A stretch of 64,000 nucleotides of DNA from Streptomyces sp. CGMCC 4.7035 (GCF_031583065.1 NZ_CP134053.1:6551001-6615000), one strand, 5' to 3'; shown: positions 22,661-31,260, counted from the first letter of the stretch. A program made the numbers and translations. Notes: generated by a model not told the origin, from the letters alone.

Positions 22661-23686
22661 TCAGCCGGACGCGGCGGTCGGTTCCGGCTGGTGGTCCGGC
22701 TCGGCGGGCTCGGTGGCCTCCCAGAGCATGGTGAAGCGGTTGATCCGCTCCGAGACATGGTCCCGCGTCATCTTCAGCGTCGTCTTGGCGGGCATCACCT
22801 CGACGTCCGGCTCGGTCTCGTAGGAGAGTTCCCCGTCGAAGATGATGAAGTCGTTGAGGGGCGTCACCTGGGCGGGCGGCGGCAGCAGCGACCGGACCGC
22901 GATACGGGCGTCGATGCCGAACTCCCGGTGCCGCTCGCACAGTTGCTCAAGGCTCTCGGTGCGGTCCTCGGGCTTGCTGACGAGGAACAACCGCCGTACC
23001 ACGACGCCCCGCTGTTTGATCGCCTTTTCCTGCGCCTTCAGATACCGGTTCGCCGGCTCGCTGAACCAGAAGTCGCGGTCCACCGAGGTGCTGGTGGCGT
23101 ACACCGTCTTCTTGGCGCAGGTGGTGAGGTCGATCAGCCAGTCGTGGTTCTCGCCCGGACAGTCCGCGCTGCCGTTGCTGAGGCTCTCCATCAGTGAGGC
23201 GAGCCGGCCGATCTCCTCCTGGGCGAACGTCTTGACGATCTCCGAACCGTGCTCGCCGACCTGTGTGTACTTGCGGGCCAGCCGGGTCACCCCGTCGGAG
23301 CGCAGCACCGAACGGTCCACCTGGCTGAACAGCTCGGTCGCGTCATTGATCTTGGCGAAGCTCTCGTCGACCGCCCTGCGCATCTGCTCGTGGTGCGCGG
23401 ACAGGCTCTCCCGCATCTCGCGGATGCGCCGCTTCTGACTCGCCTCCATGGTCTCCAGGCGCTGCTCGAAGTCCATGAGGTACTGCACGATCAGTGCCGC
23501 GCCGCCGAGGACGACGGACACGGTCAGCTGCCACACCTGGTTCTTGTCCTGGTTCAGGACGCTGGTCAGCACCCAGGACGCGCCGGCCACTAAGAGCCCG
23601 AGCAGTGTCTTCTTGAGCAGTCTCGGTATGCGCGGCTGGTCCTCGTTCTGCCCTGCCCTGACGTCCCCTGTCGATGCTTCGCTCAC
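22661..23686 (-). CDS. Membrane-anchored coiled-coil protein, last gene of the six-gene operon
   Basis: This 341-residue protein has two transmembrane segments at about residues 24-44 and 52-70. A charged coiled coil follows at about 72-120 (FEQRLETMEASQKRRIREMR and onward). The cytosolic C-terminal domain at about 165-320 contains KKTVYATSTSVDRDFWFSEP, KQRGVVVRRLFLVSKP and LNDFIIFDGELSYE. That order of strands resembles DUF6879/PLD-like Streptomyces domains, but I see no catalytic HKD motif. It ends the minus-strand operon, 42 bases after the preceding gene. It could be the membrane anchor or output of the system. Function unknown. Confidence 0.7.
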   Translation of the reverse strand: MSEASTGDVRAGQNEDQPRIPRLLKKTLLGLLVAGASWVLTSVLNQDKNQVWQLTVSVVLGGAALIVQYLMDFEQRLETMEASQKRRIREMRESLSAHHEQMRRAVDESFAKINDATELFSQVDRSVLRSDGVTRLARKYTQVGEHGSEIVKTFAQEEIGRLASLMESLSNGSADCPGENHDWLIDLTTCAKKTVYATSTSVDRDFWFSEPANRYLKAQEKAIKQRGVVVRRLFLVSKPEDRTESLEQLCERHREFGIDARIAVRSLLPPPAQVTPLNDFIIFDGELSYETEPDVEVMPAKTTLKMTRDHVSERINRFTMLWEATEPAEPDHQPEPTAASG

Positions 23687-23728
23687 GTCGGTCTCCCCCG
23701 TCGCTTGTGTCGTAGGTGCCGCCGCTGC

Positions 23729-24703
23729 TCAGCGCGTGCTCGTACTCAGCGCCTCGTGCAGCAACGGAATGGCCTGGACAGCCAGTTGGTCGCGGATGCG
23801 CTGGACCAGGGTCTGCCACTGGCGAGTGAACCCCGGCTCCCGTTCCAGCACCTCCCAGAGGTGAACCAGCGTGTGGTCCACGTGCGCGTGCGGCATCCAC
23901 AGATGCAGCAGGTGATCGACGGCCGGGCGCAGTGCCAGGACGGCCGAGGGGCCGTCCGCCGCACCGAGCCGACTGCTGTCCAGCATGTGCACGACGGTCG
24001 TCAGCAGCCAGTCGTGCAGGGCCAGGTCCTCGCACAGGCCCGCGGCCGCGGCGACCGGGGTGTCCTCCGGAAGCCGCAGTTCCACGGTCCGCAGCCCGTT
24101 CTCGGCCAGGGTGAAGCGTTCCAGCGACGCCCTCTCACCCTCCGGGGCACGCCGTGCGGCCCAGCGCAGATGGGTGCGCCGGGACTTGAAGGGTGCCTTG
24201 TGGTCGAGCAGCGGATGACGCACGAGCTGGGCGAGCAGGCCCTCGGCGATCATCCCGAGGTCCAGTTCGCCCCGTGCGCCGCCGCGCAGGACGCCTTCCG
24301 CGGCGGCCTGTTCGGGGAGCTTGCCGAAGGGTTCGACCAGGCCGGGCCGGACCAGGTAGTGGCCCCAGGGGCGGCGCAGGTCGGGACCTGCCGCCGGGGC
24401 GCTGAAGTAGGCGGTGGCCTGAAGGACGCGGCCCTCGGTGAGCACGGCGCGGGCGGCCACCGTGCCGACGGCGCGCACCTTGGCGCCGTTCGAGGTGGGC
24501 AGCCGGCAGTCGACTCCGGTGAGGACGTCCGGGGAGAGCGCGTACAGGTTGGGCCGTTCGGAGACCCGCACATGTTCGTCGGCGCGCAGCCTCAGCAGCT
24601 GGGCGGCGGCCCGGCCGTCCAGCGCCTGGAAGGACGGCAGCAGGCCGGTGCGCACCTCGCCGCAGGCGAGGACCGGGCGCGCCGACTGTCCTAAGGACCG
24701 CAT
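23729..24703 (-). CDS. SCO2521-family protein
   Basis: This 324-residue protein has no recognised catalytic motif. It starts MRSLGQSARPVLACGEVRTG and has an alternating beta/helix N-terminal half followed by a helical C-terminal half rich in Leu and His (DHLLHLWMPHAHVDHTLVHL). By order next to a variant P-loop protein and a methyltransferase, I identify it from memory with the actinobacterial SCO2521 family, whose function is unknown. The ATG lies one base after the stop of the preceding gene (TGAGATG). The longer frame to 24754 is rejected. Confidence 0.7.
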   Translation of the reverse strand: MRSLGQSARPVLACGEVRTGLLPSFQALDGRAAAQLLRLRADEHVRVSERPNLYALSPDVLTGVDCRLPTSNGAKVRAVGTVAARAVLTEGRVLQATAYFSAPAAGPDLRRPWGHYLVRPGLVEPFGKLPEQAAAEGVLRGGARGELDLGMIAEGLLAQLVRHPLLDHKAPFKSRRTHLRWAARRAPEGERASLERFTLAENGLRTVELRLPEDTPVAAAAGLCEDLALHDWLLTTVVHMLDSSRLGAADGPSAVLALRPAVDHLLHLWMPHAHVDHTLVHLWEVLEREPGFTRQWQTLVQRIRDQLAVQAIPLLHEALSTSTR

Positions 24704-24704
24704 C

Positions 24705-25688
24705 TCAGGTCTCCCCGCGGGAGAGGGCGCCCGTGGGCTCCTCGTAGAAGACATACGTGGCGCGCTGCGCGACGGCCGCCGGCACCGCGACCTTTTCGCG
24801 GGCGGAGCGCTCGGCGACCTGCTGGAGCGCGCCGGAGTCGATGTCCGTCTGGTCGAGGATGAGCCGGACGGCGTCCTCGACGGCCAGGAACCGGTTCGCC
24901 ATCAGCGTGCAGGTGCGGTACGCGCTGAAGGGCGCCGCGGAGGCGTTGAGCTGGATCAGCGGCGGCAGCTGGTCCCAGTCGTACGGGAAGTCGCCGCCGT
25001 TCCAGGGACGCGGGACCAGCACGGGCTCGCCGAGGTGGCGCAGCAGACCGAGGCGGGCCAGCTGCCAGACGGCGGCGAGGAACGGGCAGGACCACAGGCG
25101 CCGTCCGTCCTTCTCCGACCACAGCTCCACGTCCATGAACACGGAGTGGTTGCGGGCCGCGGTCTCCTGGGGCGGCTGCCAGCCGGTGACCTCGTCCATG
25201 GCGTGGCGCGAGCCGGGGGTCCGCTGCCCGTTGGCGAGCCAGCCGGTCTGGCTGACGGGCGGGCGGGAGCCGTAGCTGCCCGGCGGCGGTGACTCTACGA
25301 GGCGGTGCATCACGGACTCGGCGAGCTCGATCTTCTCGGCGACCGCGCAGCCCGACTCGCGGGCCAGATAGTCGATGACCAGGCCGGCCCGCTGGGCCTC
25401 GTCGAGCACCACGGGGACGAGTTCGGCGGGGGTGGAGAAACGGGTGAAGTAGTCGTCGATGAGGAAGCAGGTGCTGATACGGGGCCGCTTGCCGCCCAGG
25501 CGGCGGGCGGCTGCGGCGCGGGCGGCGTCCACCCAGATCCGCACCTCGGCGAAGTGCTCGCGCAGCCGCTCGGGACCGGCCTCGAAGTCCTCCATGTAGA
25601 GGTGGCCCAGCTCCAGGGAGAGGTGGGCCAGCGGCACGGACTGGGTGCGGGGGTCCGCGGTGGTCTCCCGGAACACGGCTTCCGTCAC
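24705..25688 (-). CDS. SCO2522-family protein
   Basis: This 327-residue protein contains PLAHLSLELGHLYMEDF, RISTCFLIDDYFTRFSTPAE and a later FPYDWDQLPPLIQLNASAAPFSAYRTCTLMA block (given here only as anchor words). It has no transmembrane segment and no known enzyme motif. FLIDDYF and LIQLNASAAPFSAYRT look like structurally important conserved stretches. The GTG start overlaps the stop of the P-loop gene by GTGA. The longer frame to 25943 is a shadow. Identification with the SCO2522 family rests on gene order and general pattern. Confidence 0.7.
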   Translation of the reverse strand: MTEAVFRETTADPRTQSVPLAHLSLELGHLYMEDFEAGPERLREHFAEVRIWVDAARAAAARRLGGKRPRISTCFLIDDYFTRFSTPAELVPVVLDEAQRAGLVIDYLARESGCAVAEKIELAESVMHRLVESPPPGSYGSRPPVSQTGWLANGQRTPGSRHAMDEVTGWQPPQETAARNHSVFMDVELWSEKDGRRLWSCPFLAAVWQLARLGLLRHLGEPVLVPRPWNGGDFPYDWDQLPPLIQLNASAAPFSAYRTCTLMANRFLAVEDAVRLILDQTDIDSGALQQVAERSAREKVAVPAAVAQRATYVFYEEPTGALSRGET

Positions 25689-26602
25689 GGCTGCTCCCAG
25701 TACTTGTCGTCGGTCAGCCGGCCGGCCAGGTCGCTCAGTGCCTCCCAGGTCTCCCGGTTGGCGATCTGACTGTCGAGCACGTCCTCGTCGGTGATGAGCT
25801 GCTCGCGCCATTGCAGGACGGGCTCCAGCGGTACGGAGCCGAGGACCTGGCTGTAGCCGATGCCGTGCGCGGAGGCGAGCTGCTTGAGGTCGCGGTCGCA
25901 CTCGCGCATCCACGCCGACTGGGTGGCCGACACCTGCGACCACAGCGCCGATTCGGGATCGGGCACGGCGGCCCGGACGAAGCGGATGACGCTGCGCAGC
26001 GCGTCCTCGTCGTGGCCGCGGGCGACTCCGCCGGGGACGATGCCGCGCTTGCCGAAGACCAGGCTCGCCGCGGCCGCCACATGCTGACGGGTCCAGCGGT
26101 GGAAGACGAGCCAGCGGAAGTCGACACCGCGCATCTCGCGCTGAGAGGTGGCCTCCAGGGCCATGTCGACGGCGTAGCTGCGGCCGGCGCTGAGGTCGAC
26201 GATGATCAGGTCGAACTCGTTGTTGAGCCGGAGCAGGAGGTCCACGCAGCGGCGCAGGTTCTCATCGGTGGTGGCGAACTCGCCGCCGCCGAGGTCGCCG
26301 GGCATCAGCACCAGACTTCCGGCGCCGGGTGGCTGGTTGCGCAGCACCGGGTGCTCGGTGTCGGCCCAGACGTCGATGCGGACCGGCTCACCGATCTCGC
26401 CCACCAGATAGGAGTGCAGGCCCCGGTCCTCAGCGGCCTGGCGTGCGGCGGTGACGTCGAAGACGGCCGCCGCGGTGGGCGAGCCGAAGTCGAAGTCGAG
26501 GTAGCAGACGTCGTCCCCGGCCAGCGCCCGGTGGTAGGCGAGGTTGGCGCTGGTGACGGAGCGGCCCGTGCCCCCCTTGTCGGAGGCCGCGAAGACGAGC
26601 AC
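25685..26602 (-). CDS. SCO2523-family variant P-loop protein (ParA/MinD-like)
   Basis: This 305-residue protein has a ParA/MinD-type fold. It starts LVFAASDKGGTGRSVTSANL, the deviant Walker A motif KGGxGK[ST] with the signature Lys9 kept but the P-loop lysine replaced by Arg14. Walker A' is present in CYLDFDFGSP (Asp in DFDF), and the Walker B-like strand is FDLIIVDLSAG. Loss of the catalytic lysine suggests nucleotide binding without normal hydrolysis, or an altered switch. ParA-like proteins position cargo or gate membrane complexes. It is translationally coupled to the genes on both sides. The GTG start is three bases from the stop of the upstream gene. Confidence 0.8.
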   Translation of the reverse strand: MLVFAASDKGGTGRSVTSANLAYHRALAGDDVCYLDFDFGSPTAAAVFDVTAARQAAEDRGLHSYLVGEIGEPVRIDVWADTEHPVLRNQPPGAGSLVLMPGDLGGGEFATTDENLRRCVDLLLRLNNEFDLIIVDLSAGRSYAVDMALEATSQREMRGVDFRWLVFHRWTRQHVAAAASLVFGKRGIVPGGVARGHDEDALRSVIRFVRAAVPDPESALWSQVSATQSAWMRECDRDLKQLASAHGIGYSQVLGSVPLEPVLQWREQLITDEDVLDSQIANRETWEALSDLAGRLTDDKYWEQP

Positions 26603-26605
26603 GGT

Positions 26606-28447
26606 TCATACCCCCTGGCTCGCGGCTTCGCGGGCCCGGGCCAGGGCGTCGAGCTGTCCCAGCACGTCGAGCGTCAACGCACAGGCGGTACCCGGTTGTT
26701 CGTCCACGAGTCGACGGGCGCGGCGCAACTTGACCTCGATGCCCCTGAGTTCCATTCCCCGGTTGCCTTCGGAGGCCGGTGCGGGCTCCATCTGTTCGTT
26801 GCCGAGGAGGTGGGTGGACTCGCTGAGCAACGCCCGGGCGAGTTCGGTCAGTTCGGTGCTGCGGATCGGGGGCTGCTTGTACATCTCGTGGACCTGGACC
26901 ATCACCTCGGTGACACGCTCGGTGATGCTCCAGGACACCGGTCCGTCGGAGACCTGCGATTCGGGGTAGGCGGCGTGGACGTTGTCCCACAGGCCGACGC
27001 CCTCGCCGTCGCGGATGCGGCGCCGCCACAGGTGGCCGAAGATGTCCTCGGCGAGTCTGAGCAGGCGGTCGTGCGAGCCGAGGTTGCGGGAGAGCGTGCC
27101 CAGCTGGATGGTCCGCTTGAGCAGCTGCGCCGAGAAGTCCGTCATGATCCACTGCATGGGCGGACCGACGCTCTCGCTGCCCTGCAGCGGCAGGATGACG
27201 CCCGGGTTGTGCAGCCGGACGATGGGGTCGTCACGCGTCATACGGCTGGTGATGCGGCCGCGTTCGGCGAGGCGTTCCATGACGCTGACGGTGCGGGTCA
27301 GGTCGTCGTCGGTGGCGCGGCGCCGCATCAGGTCGTGGACGAGGATGGCGGCGACGGAGAGGGAGAAGTACTCCGATTCCAGTTTCTGGCCCGTGGTGCG
27401 CCAGGGGATGTCCTCCAGGGGCCAGCGGTCGTTGTCGAAGCGAGCGATGCGTGACCAGAACTGCTGGGTGAGCTCCCAGCGCAGTCGTAACGCCTCGGCG
27501 AGCCGCTGCTGTTCGGAGTTGAGCAGGCCCAGGGTGAGGGTGCGGTCGGAGAACAGGTCCTGGATGCCGTCGAGGGCGACGACGGTGAAGTAGAGGTACG
27601 GCACGGCGTTGGCGACGCCCGCGGGCTGCGCCCCGATCGGTTCGTCGGTGTCCACCTCGGGCGCGTCCCTGATGATGCTCCAGCCCCAGCCGCACTCGAA
27701 GAGCTGGTTCTCGTCCTTGAGGCCCTCCTCGACGTCGAGACCGAGGGTGAAGCTCTCGACGATGGCGGCGCGCAGCGGCCGGAAGCGGCGCTGGAACTTC
27801 TGGAGCACGTGCCGCTGCGACAGCCGTCCCTGACCGAGGAGTTCGCAGAGCGTACGGCCCTGGGAGGAGTCGGTGTCGAAGACGTTGACGGTGAACGAGC
27901 GCAGCAGGCTCACCATGGCGGCGGTGAGCCGGTTGTTGGTGGCGGTCCGCAGCTCCTGGATGGTCTCCAGGACGTCGCTGCGGCGGGTCTTGGACTCGTA
28001 CACCTTGAGGAAGCCGAGCGTCGCCAGGCAGAGGGTGATCGACATCGAGTACGAGTCGACCACCCCGAGCTCACGCTGTTCCTTGGTGAGGTCCTGGTTC
28101 TGGTCCCTGGAGACGAAGTAGTAGCCGCCGGCGAACGTGGGCCTCTTGTCGTCGCTGGTGTGCGTGCGCATGAAATGGGCTGCGGCCGTGACGAGGTTGG
28201 CGGGGATCTCCAGCCGCCCGCCTGCCTTCCGCATCACCTTCTGCACGTCGTCCTGTGTGGTGTCCGGGTCGTCCAGCCGGAACGCCGGGATCTCCGTGGC
28301 CGGGTAGAGGAGGCAGAGCAGGCGCTCGGCGTCGGCGACGCTGCTTTCCCCGCCCCATTTGCCCCATGCCCACTCCCCGTCGTCGAACGAGTGGCGGGCG
28401 ATAGCCTGCCAGATGTCCAGCAGATGCTGGCGTGGCTTGATCTGCAT
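26606..28447 (-). CDS. SCO2524-family large helical protein
   Basis: This 613-residue cytosolic protein has no recognisable catalytic motif. It starts MQIKPRQHLLDIWQAIARHS and is mostly alpha-helical, with conserved-looking blocks GGYYFVSRDQNQDL, LFECGWGWSIIRDAPE and PLQGSESVGPPMQWIMTDFS. Starts at 28462, 28453 and 28447 are in frame, and the last has GAGGGG at the best spacing. It is the largest protein of the operon and could be its scaffold or effector. The tail (residues ~560-613) is a charged helix. Homology to the SCO2524 family is inferred from context and size. Confidence 0.7.
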   Translation of the reverse strand: MQIKPRQHLLDIWQAIARHSFDDGEWAWGKWGGESSVADAERLLCLLYPATEIPAFRLDDPDTTQDDVQKVMRKAGGRLEIPANLVTAAAHFMRTHTSDDKRPTFAGGYYFVSRDQNQDLTKEQRELGVVDSYSMSITLCLATLGFLKVYESKTRRSDVLETIQELRTATNNRLTAAMVSLLRSFTVNVFDTDSSQGRTLCELLGQGRLSQRHVLQKFQRRFRPLRAAIVESFTLGLDVEEGLKDENQLFECGWGWSIIRDAPEVDTDEPIGAQPAGVANAVPYLYFTVVALDGIQDLFSDRTLTLGLLNSEQQRLAEALRLRWELTQQFWSRIARFDNDRWPLEDIPWRTTGQKLESEYFSLSVAAILVHDLMRRRATDDDLTRTVSVMERLAERGRITSRMTRDDPIVRLHNPGVILPLQGSESVGPPMQWIMTDFSAQLLKRTIQLGTLSRNLGSHDRLLRLAEDIFGHLWRRRIRDGEGVGLWDNVHAAYPESQVSDGPVSWSITERVTEVMVQVHEMYKQPPIRSTELTELARALLSESTHLLGNEQMEPAPASEGNRGMELRGIEVKLRRARRLVDEQPGTACALTLDVLGQLDALARAREAASQGV

Positions 28448-28528
28448 CCCCATGCCCCTCACACAGGCCGCGCTGCCATCATTTTGATGAGTGCCCTCTT
28501 CTGTTGTTCTGTTGTGAAGATTCGGCCC

Positions 28529-29332
28529 TCAACCGGTCGGAATGTCGGAGTCCGAATTCCGTCGTCCATAAGCGACGATCATTCCAGAATAGCCCTCCCG
28601 TACGGCGGCCGAGGCCTTGAGGCGCACGGTCTTGAAGTCGTGCGCGAAAGACTCGAGACTCGCGTACACCTCCGACTCTCCCACGTCGCACGCCGGGAAG
28701 AAATGCTCGCCCGCGTGATAACCCTTGGAATGTTCCATGAAGGCGGCGGCGAAGGGCGCGCCGGGGGCGAGGGCGCGCAGGAAGCACTCGACGCCCCGAG
28801 TGAACTCCTCGTGGGAGGTGGTGATCGACTCGGCGACGAAGAACATGGTCCCCATGGACCACCGTCCCTCGTATTCCACCAGGTCGAAGAGGTTGCCCGG
28901 CTCCACCCGGACGACCTCGCGGAACTTGGCCCGCGGGTCCATGTCGAGGGCGGCGTACGCCTCGTTCTTGCACAGGACGCGCCAGAACTGGTCCCAGTTC
29001 GCGTCGTAGGAGCCCAACTGACCCTTGAGGTAGCGCACATTGGCGGGCGAACGCTCGAAGAGCGTGATCTCGTCGCACCAGGGCAGCATGGCGAGTGCGG
29101 GGTAGAGGTTGGCGCCCGCCCCGACGTCGATGCCCCTGACCGGCCGCCCGGCGGCGCGCTCTCTCAGATGATCGCCGAAATGATCGCGTACGATGTGGAG
29201 GATCTCCGCGTCCTCTGCCTGTAAGTCGCGGTAATTGTGATCAACGTAGGCGATCGGGTCGAATGCGGCCCAGGAAACATCCGCATTCAGCTGGGCGTCC
29301 CCCGGCGCGTCCCCCGGCGATCTCAAGGTCAT
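28529..29332 (-). CDS. SCO2525-family SAM-dependent methyltransferase
   Basis: This 267-residue class I methyltransferase has motif I GIDVGAGANLYPALAML (residues ~67-83), an acidic loop ITLFERSP, and motif IV-like MGTMFFVAESITTSHEEF. The arrangement, with EHSKGYHAGEHFFPA near the C-terminus, is like that of the NNMT/PNMT/TEMT group, whose members methylate small amines. It is the first gene of the operon, 81 bases ahead of the large helical protein. The substrate is unknown. The product may be a signal or modification needed by the other proteins. The ATG at 29332 has TTAGGCA just upstream. Confidence 0.85.
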   Translation of the reverse strand: MTLRSPGDAPGDAQLNADVSWAAFDPIAYVDHNYRDLQAEDAEILHIVRDHFGDHLRERAAGRPVRGIDVGAGANLYPALAMLPWCDEITLFERSPANVRYLKGQLGSYDANWDQFWRVLCKNEAYAALDMDPRAKFREVVRVEPGNLFDLVEYEGRWSMGTMFFVAESITTSHEEFTRGVECFLRALAPGAPFAAAFMEHSKGYHAGEHFFPACDVGESEVYASLESFAHDFKTVRLKASAAVREGYSGMIVAYGRRNSDSDIPTG

Positions 29333-29602
29333 TGCCTAACGGTACCAACGCCGGAGACCCGACGGATCCCCCTTGCGTCAACGCGGCGGAACAATTACGC
29401 CGCATGGGGCGCACCGGGGGCGCATCGGGGCAAATGACTTATTGGACCTGATCCGACCTTGAACGGCCAGATCGTTCCGCCTCAAGATGGTCGCAAATCT
29501 GTCGAACACACCCGAACGGCAGACCCTGCGCGTCCCACCCGTACCACCCGCACGGGTGTCAACGCGCCCTTGACCCTGACTCCTTTACCGCAGGGGGGCG
29601 GC
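29333..29602. other. Divergent promoter region of the six-gene operon and the acetyltransferase gene
   Basis: 270 bases without a gene. The stretch from 29390 to 29520 is lower in G+C than its surroundings, as expected for promoters in Streptomyces. It contains TTGAAC near 29458 and TTGACC near 29570 as possible -35 boxes. No clear operator repeat was seen. Confidence 0.3.
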
Positions 29603-30136
29603 ATGACCGCGTTTCCAGAGGAACGTTTCCCTTCACACGGCGGACCCACCGGCCCGGCACTGTTCGGCGACCGGGCGTTCGTGGACCGGCCGCTGACGAT
29701 GAGGGGGGTCGCGGAGGCGGATCTGCCCGAGCTGGTCCGTGTCGACGAGGAGGCGTTCCCCGATGACCCGTATCCCTACTTCGTCCTCCGCCAGTTGTTC
29801 GACCTGCACGGAGACCGCCTGCTCGTCCTGGACGACGGGGAGCGCCTGCACGGCTACGTCCTGTTCGTCACCACACAGGACGGGTACCGGAGTTGGATAG
29901 TGAGCCTCGGCGTCACCCGCGACCAGCGGGGGCGGGGGCTGGGCCGGCGGCTGATGCTGGAGGTACTGCGCCGGCTGCGCGCCGAGAGCGTCCGCGAGGT
30001 CCGGCTGACGGTGGAGCCGGCGAACGCCGCCGCGATCATGCTGTACCGGTCGCTGGGCTTCTCGTCCGACGAGGGCGTACGCAAGGACTACTTCGGCGCC
30101 GGCGAGGACCGGCTCATCATGACGCTCGGATTGTGA
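29603..30136 (+). CDS. GNAT-family N-acetyltransferase (RimI-like)
   Basis: This 177-residue acetyl-CoA-dependent acetyltransferase shows the acetyl-CoA-binding motif VTRDQRGRGLGRRLMLEVL (residues ~111-129) and the C-terminal LTVEPANAAAIMLYRSLGFS motif B. The YxxFVLRQLFDL entry helix resembles RimI-type enzymes that acetylate protein N-termini, but small-molecule substrates are equally possible. The ATG at 29603 follows AGGGGGGCGGC, and the longer frame to 29459 is rejected. Its last codons, including the stop, are repeated twice more downstream. Confidence 0.88.
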   Translation: MTAFPEERFPSHGGPTGPALFGDRAFVDRPLTMRGVAEADLPELVRVDEEAFPDDPYPYFVLRQLFDLHGDRLLVLDDGERLHGYVLFVTTQDGYRSWIVSLGVTRDQRGRGLGRRLMLEVLRRLRAESVREVRLTVEPANAAAIMLYRSLGFSSDEGVRKDYFGAGEDRLIMTLGL

Positions 30137-30190
30137 GTCGTGATGACGCTCGGATGGTGAGTCGTGATGACGCTCGGATGGTGAGTCGTG
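30119..30190 (+). repeat. Three tandem copies of a 24-base unit made from a gene end
   Basis: The unit ATGACGCTCGGATkGTGAGT followed by CGTG occurs at 30119-30142, 30143-30166 and 30167-30190 (k is T in the first copy and G in the others). The first copy holds the last codons and TGA stop of the acetyltransferase gene (MTLGL, stop). The repeats lie immediately before the convergent phosphatase gene end. Confidence 0.85.
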
Positions 30191-30194
30191 CGGC

Positions 30195-30644
30195 TCATGC
30201 CGTGAAGCGCCGTACGTACCGCCGCTGCCAGGGAGTTTCCACTGCGCGCCGGTCGTAGGCGGCGCGCACGAACTCCACGGCCTCCCCCGGCGGTACGCCG
30301 TCCAGCACGGCGAGACAGGCCAGCGCGGTGCCGGTACGGCCGCGGCCGCCCCCGCAGGCGACCTCGACCCGCTCACCGACGGCGCGGCTCCACGCCCCGG
30401 CCAACAGCCGCCGCGCCTCAAGACGGCTGCTGGGCAGACGGAAGTCGGGCCACCGCAGCCAGTCGGACTCCCAAGGCACCTCGGGCGGCCGCTCGCCGAG
30501 GAGGTACACGGCATACGTGGGGACCGGACCGTCCGGCAGGGGGCGCCGCAACGCCCGCCCCCGCACCAGCCGCCCGGACGGCAGCCGCAGGACACCGGGG
30601 GTGTCCGGGTGCCAGCCACCAGACTTGGTGTCGAGGTCGGCCAT
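30195..30644 (-). CDS. Protein-tyrosine/dual-specificity phosphatase-like protein
   Basis: This 149-residue protein carries the cysteine-phosphatase signature VACGGGRGRTGTALA with nucleophile Cys97 and Arg103 (C-x5-R). The general acid is probably an Asp in the DWLRWPDFRLP loop. Size and motif match small Streptomyces phosphatases of the PTP superfamily, which may act on phosphotyrosine or other phosphoesters. The N-terminal SGRLVRGRALRRPLP strand is typical for the group. The gene is convergent with the acetyltransferase. Confidence 0.8.
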   Translation of the reverse strand: MADLDTKSGGWHPDTPGVLRLPSGRLVRGRALRRPLPDGPVPTYAVYLLGERPPEVPWESDWLRWPDFRLPSSRLEARRLLAGAWSRAVGERVEVACGGGRGRTGTALACLAVLDGVPPGEAVEFVRAAYDRRAVETPWQRRYVRRFTA

Positions 30645-30659
30645 CGACCCAGTATCGCA

Positions 30660-30790
30660 ATGGCTGCGGGCAGTCGTGCCTCCCCCAGTGCCTTAAAGGC
30701 CTGGGGGGACCCCCAGGGCGGCACGGGTGGGCGCTGGGGGTGCCCCCTGCTCGAAGAGCTTGGGGGAGGCGCCTCGTAAGCGCCGGGCTG
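30660..30790. repeat. Dispersed Streptomyces palindromic GC repeats
   Basis: This spacer between convergently and serially arranged genes contains TGGGGGGACCCCCAGG, GCTGGGGGTGCCCCCTGCTC and GAGCTTGGGGGAGGCG. I recognise these as repetitive palindromic elements scattered in many Streptomyces genomes between genes. They can fold into strong hairpins and may act as terminators. A shorter version lies inside the sialidase gene at 32340. Confidence 0.6.
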
Positions 30791-30831
30791 CGCGACCTCC
30801 CCCCGCCCGGCCCAGCGCCGGGCCCCGCCCG

Positions 30832-31170
30832 TCAGAAGGCCGCCGAACCGGACTCCGTCGGCAACCCCGCGGCGATCCAGTCCTGCTTGCCGTCGTCGTA
30901 GTCGTACACGTTCTCGTAGCCCAGCTCCGTCAGGCGTCGGGCCGCGATGCCGGAGTTCGGGCAGGGCGAGTTGGCGCAGTAGACGATGATCTCCGCCTGC
31001 TTGTCCGGCAGCAGTTCGGGAGCGAGCCCGTCCACCTGGTCGTGCGGCAGGTTGACGGCACCGGGCAGGTGAGCCTCCTCGTAGTAGGAGGCGGGCAGGG
31101 CCTCGACGAGTGTCACCCCGCCGTTGTCGATCTTCTTCTGGACCTCGTCGCGCGTGATGAGCTGAGCCAT
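30832..31170 (-). CDS. Rhodanese-like sulfurtransferase domain protein
   Basis: This 112-residue single rhodanese domain has an active-site loop YCANSPCPNSGIAARRL with two Cys. The first, in IVYCANSPC, is at the usual position of the persulfide Cys. LPGAVNLPHDQV is the family's CH2A-like block. Such proteins carry sulfur or respond to redox stress. The ATG follows AAAGGAGTGCGG, an excellent ribosome site. It is divergent from a MarR regulator with a perfect inverted repeat between them, so it is very probably the regulator's target. Confidence 0.88.
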   Translation of the reverse strand: MAQLITRDEVQKKIDNGGVTLVEALPASYYEEAHLPGAVNLPHDQVDGLAPELLPDKQAEIIVYCANSPCPNSGIAARRLTELGYENVYDYDDGKQDWIAAGLPTESGSAAF

Positions 31171-31195
31171 CTCGACCGCACTCCTTTCAGGTTTC

Positions 31196-31237
31196 TGTGC
31201 GTGCGCACACAAACTACCAGTTGTGTGCGCACGCACA
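31196..31237. promoter_or_regulatory. MarR operator: perfect 16-base inverted repeat
   Basis: TGTGCGTGCGCACACA (31196-31211) and its exact reverse complement TGTGTGCGCACGCACA (31222-31237) are separated by 10 bases. Each arm is itself nearly palindromic around TGCGCA. The site lies 25 bases upstream of the rhodanese start and 23 bases upstream of the MarR start, so one dimer pair could repress both genes. Confidence 0.85.
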
Positions 31238-31260
31238 CAACCACTCGGTACACTTCCCCC

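Noticed and set aside
25811..27454. 547-codon plus-strand frame opposite the P-loop and helical protein genes
   Set aside because: Shadow frame with His/Gly/Arg-biased composition and no domain.
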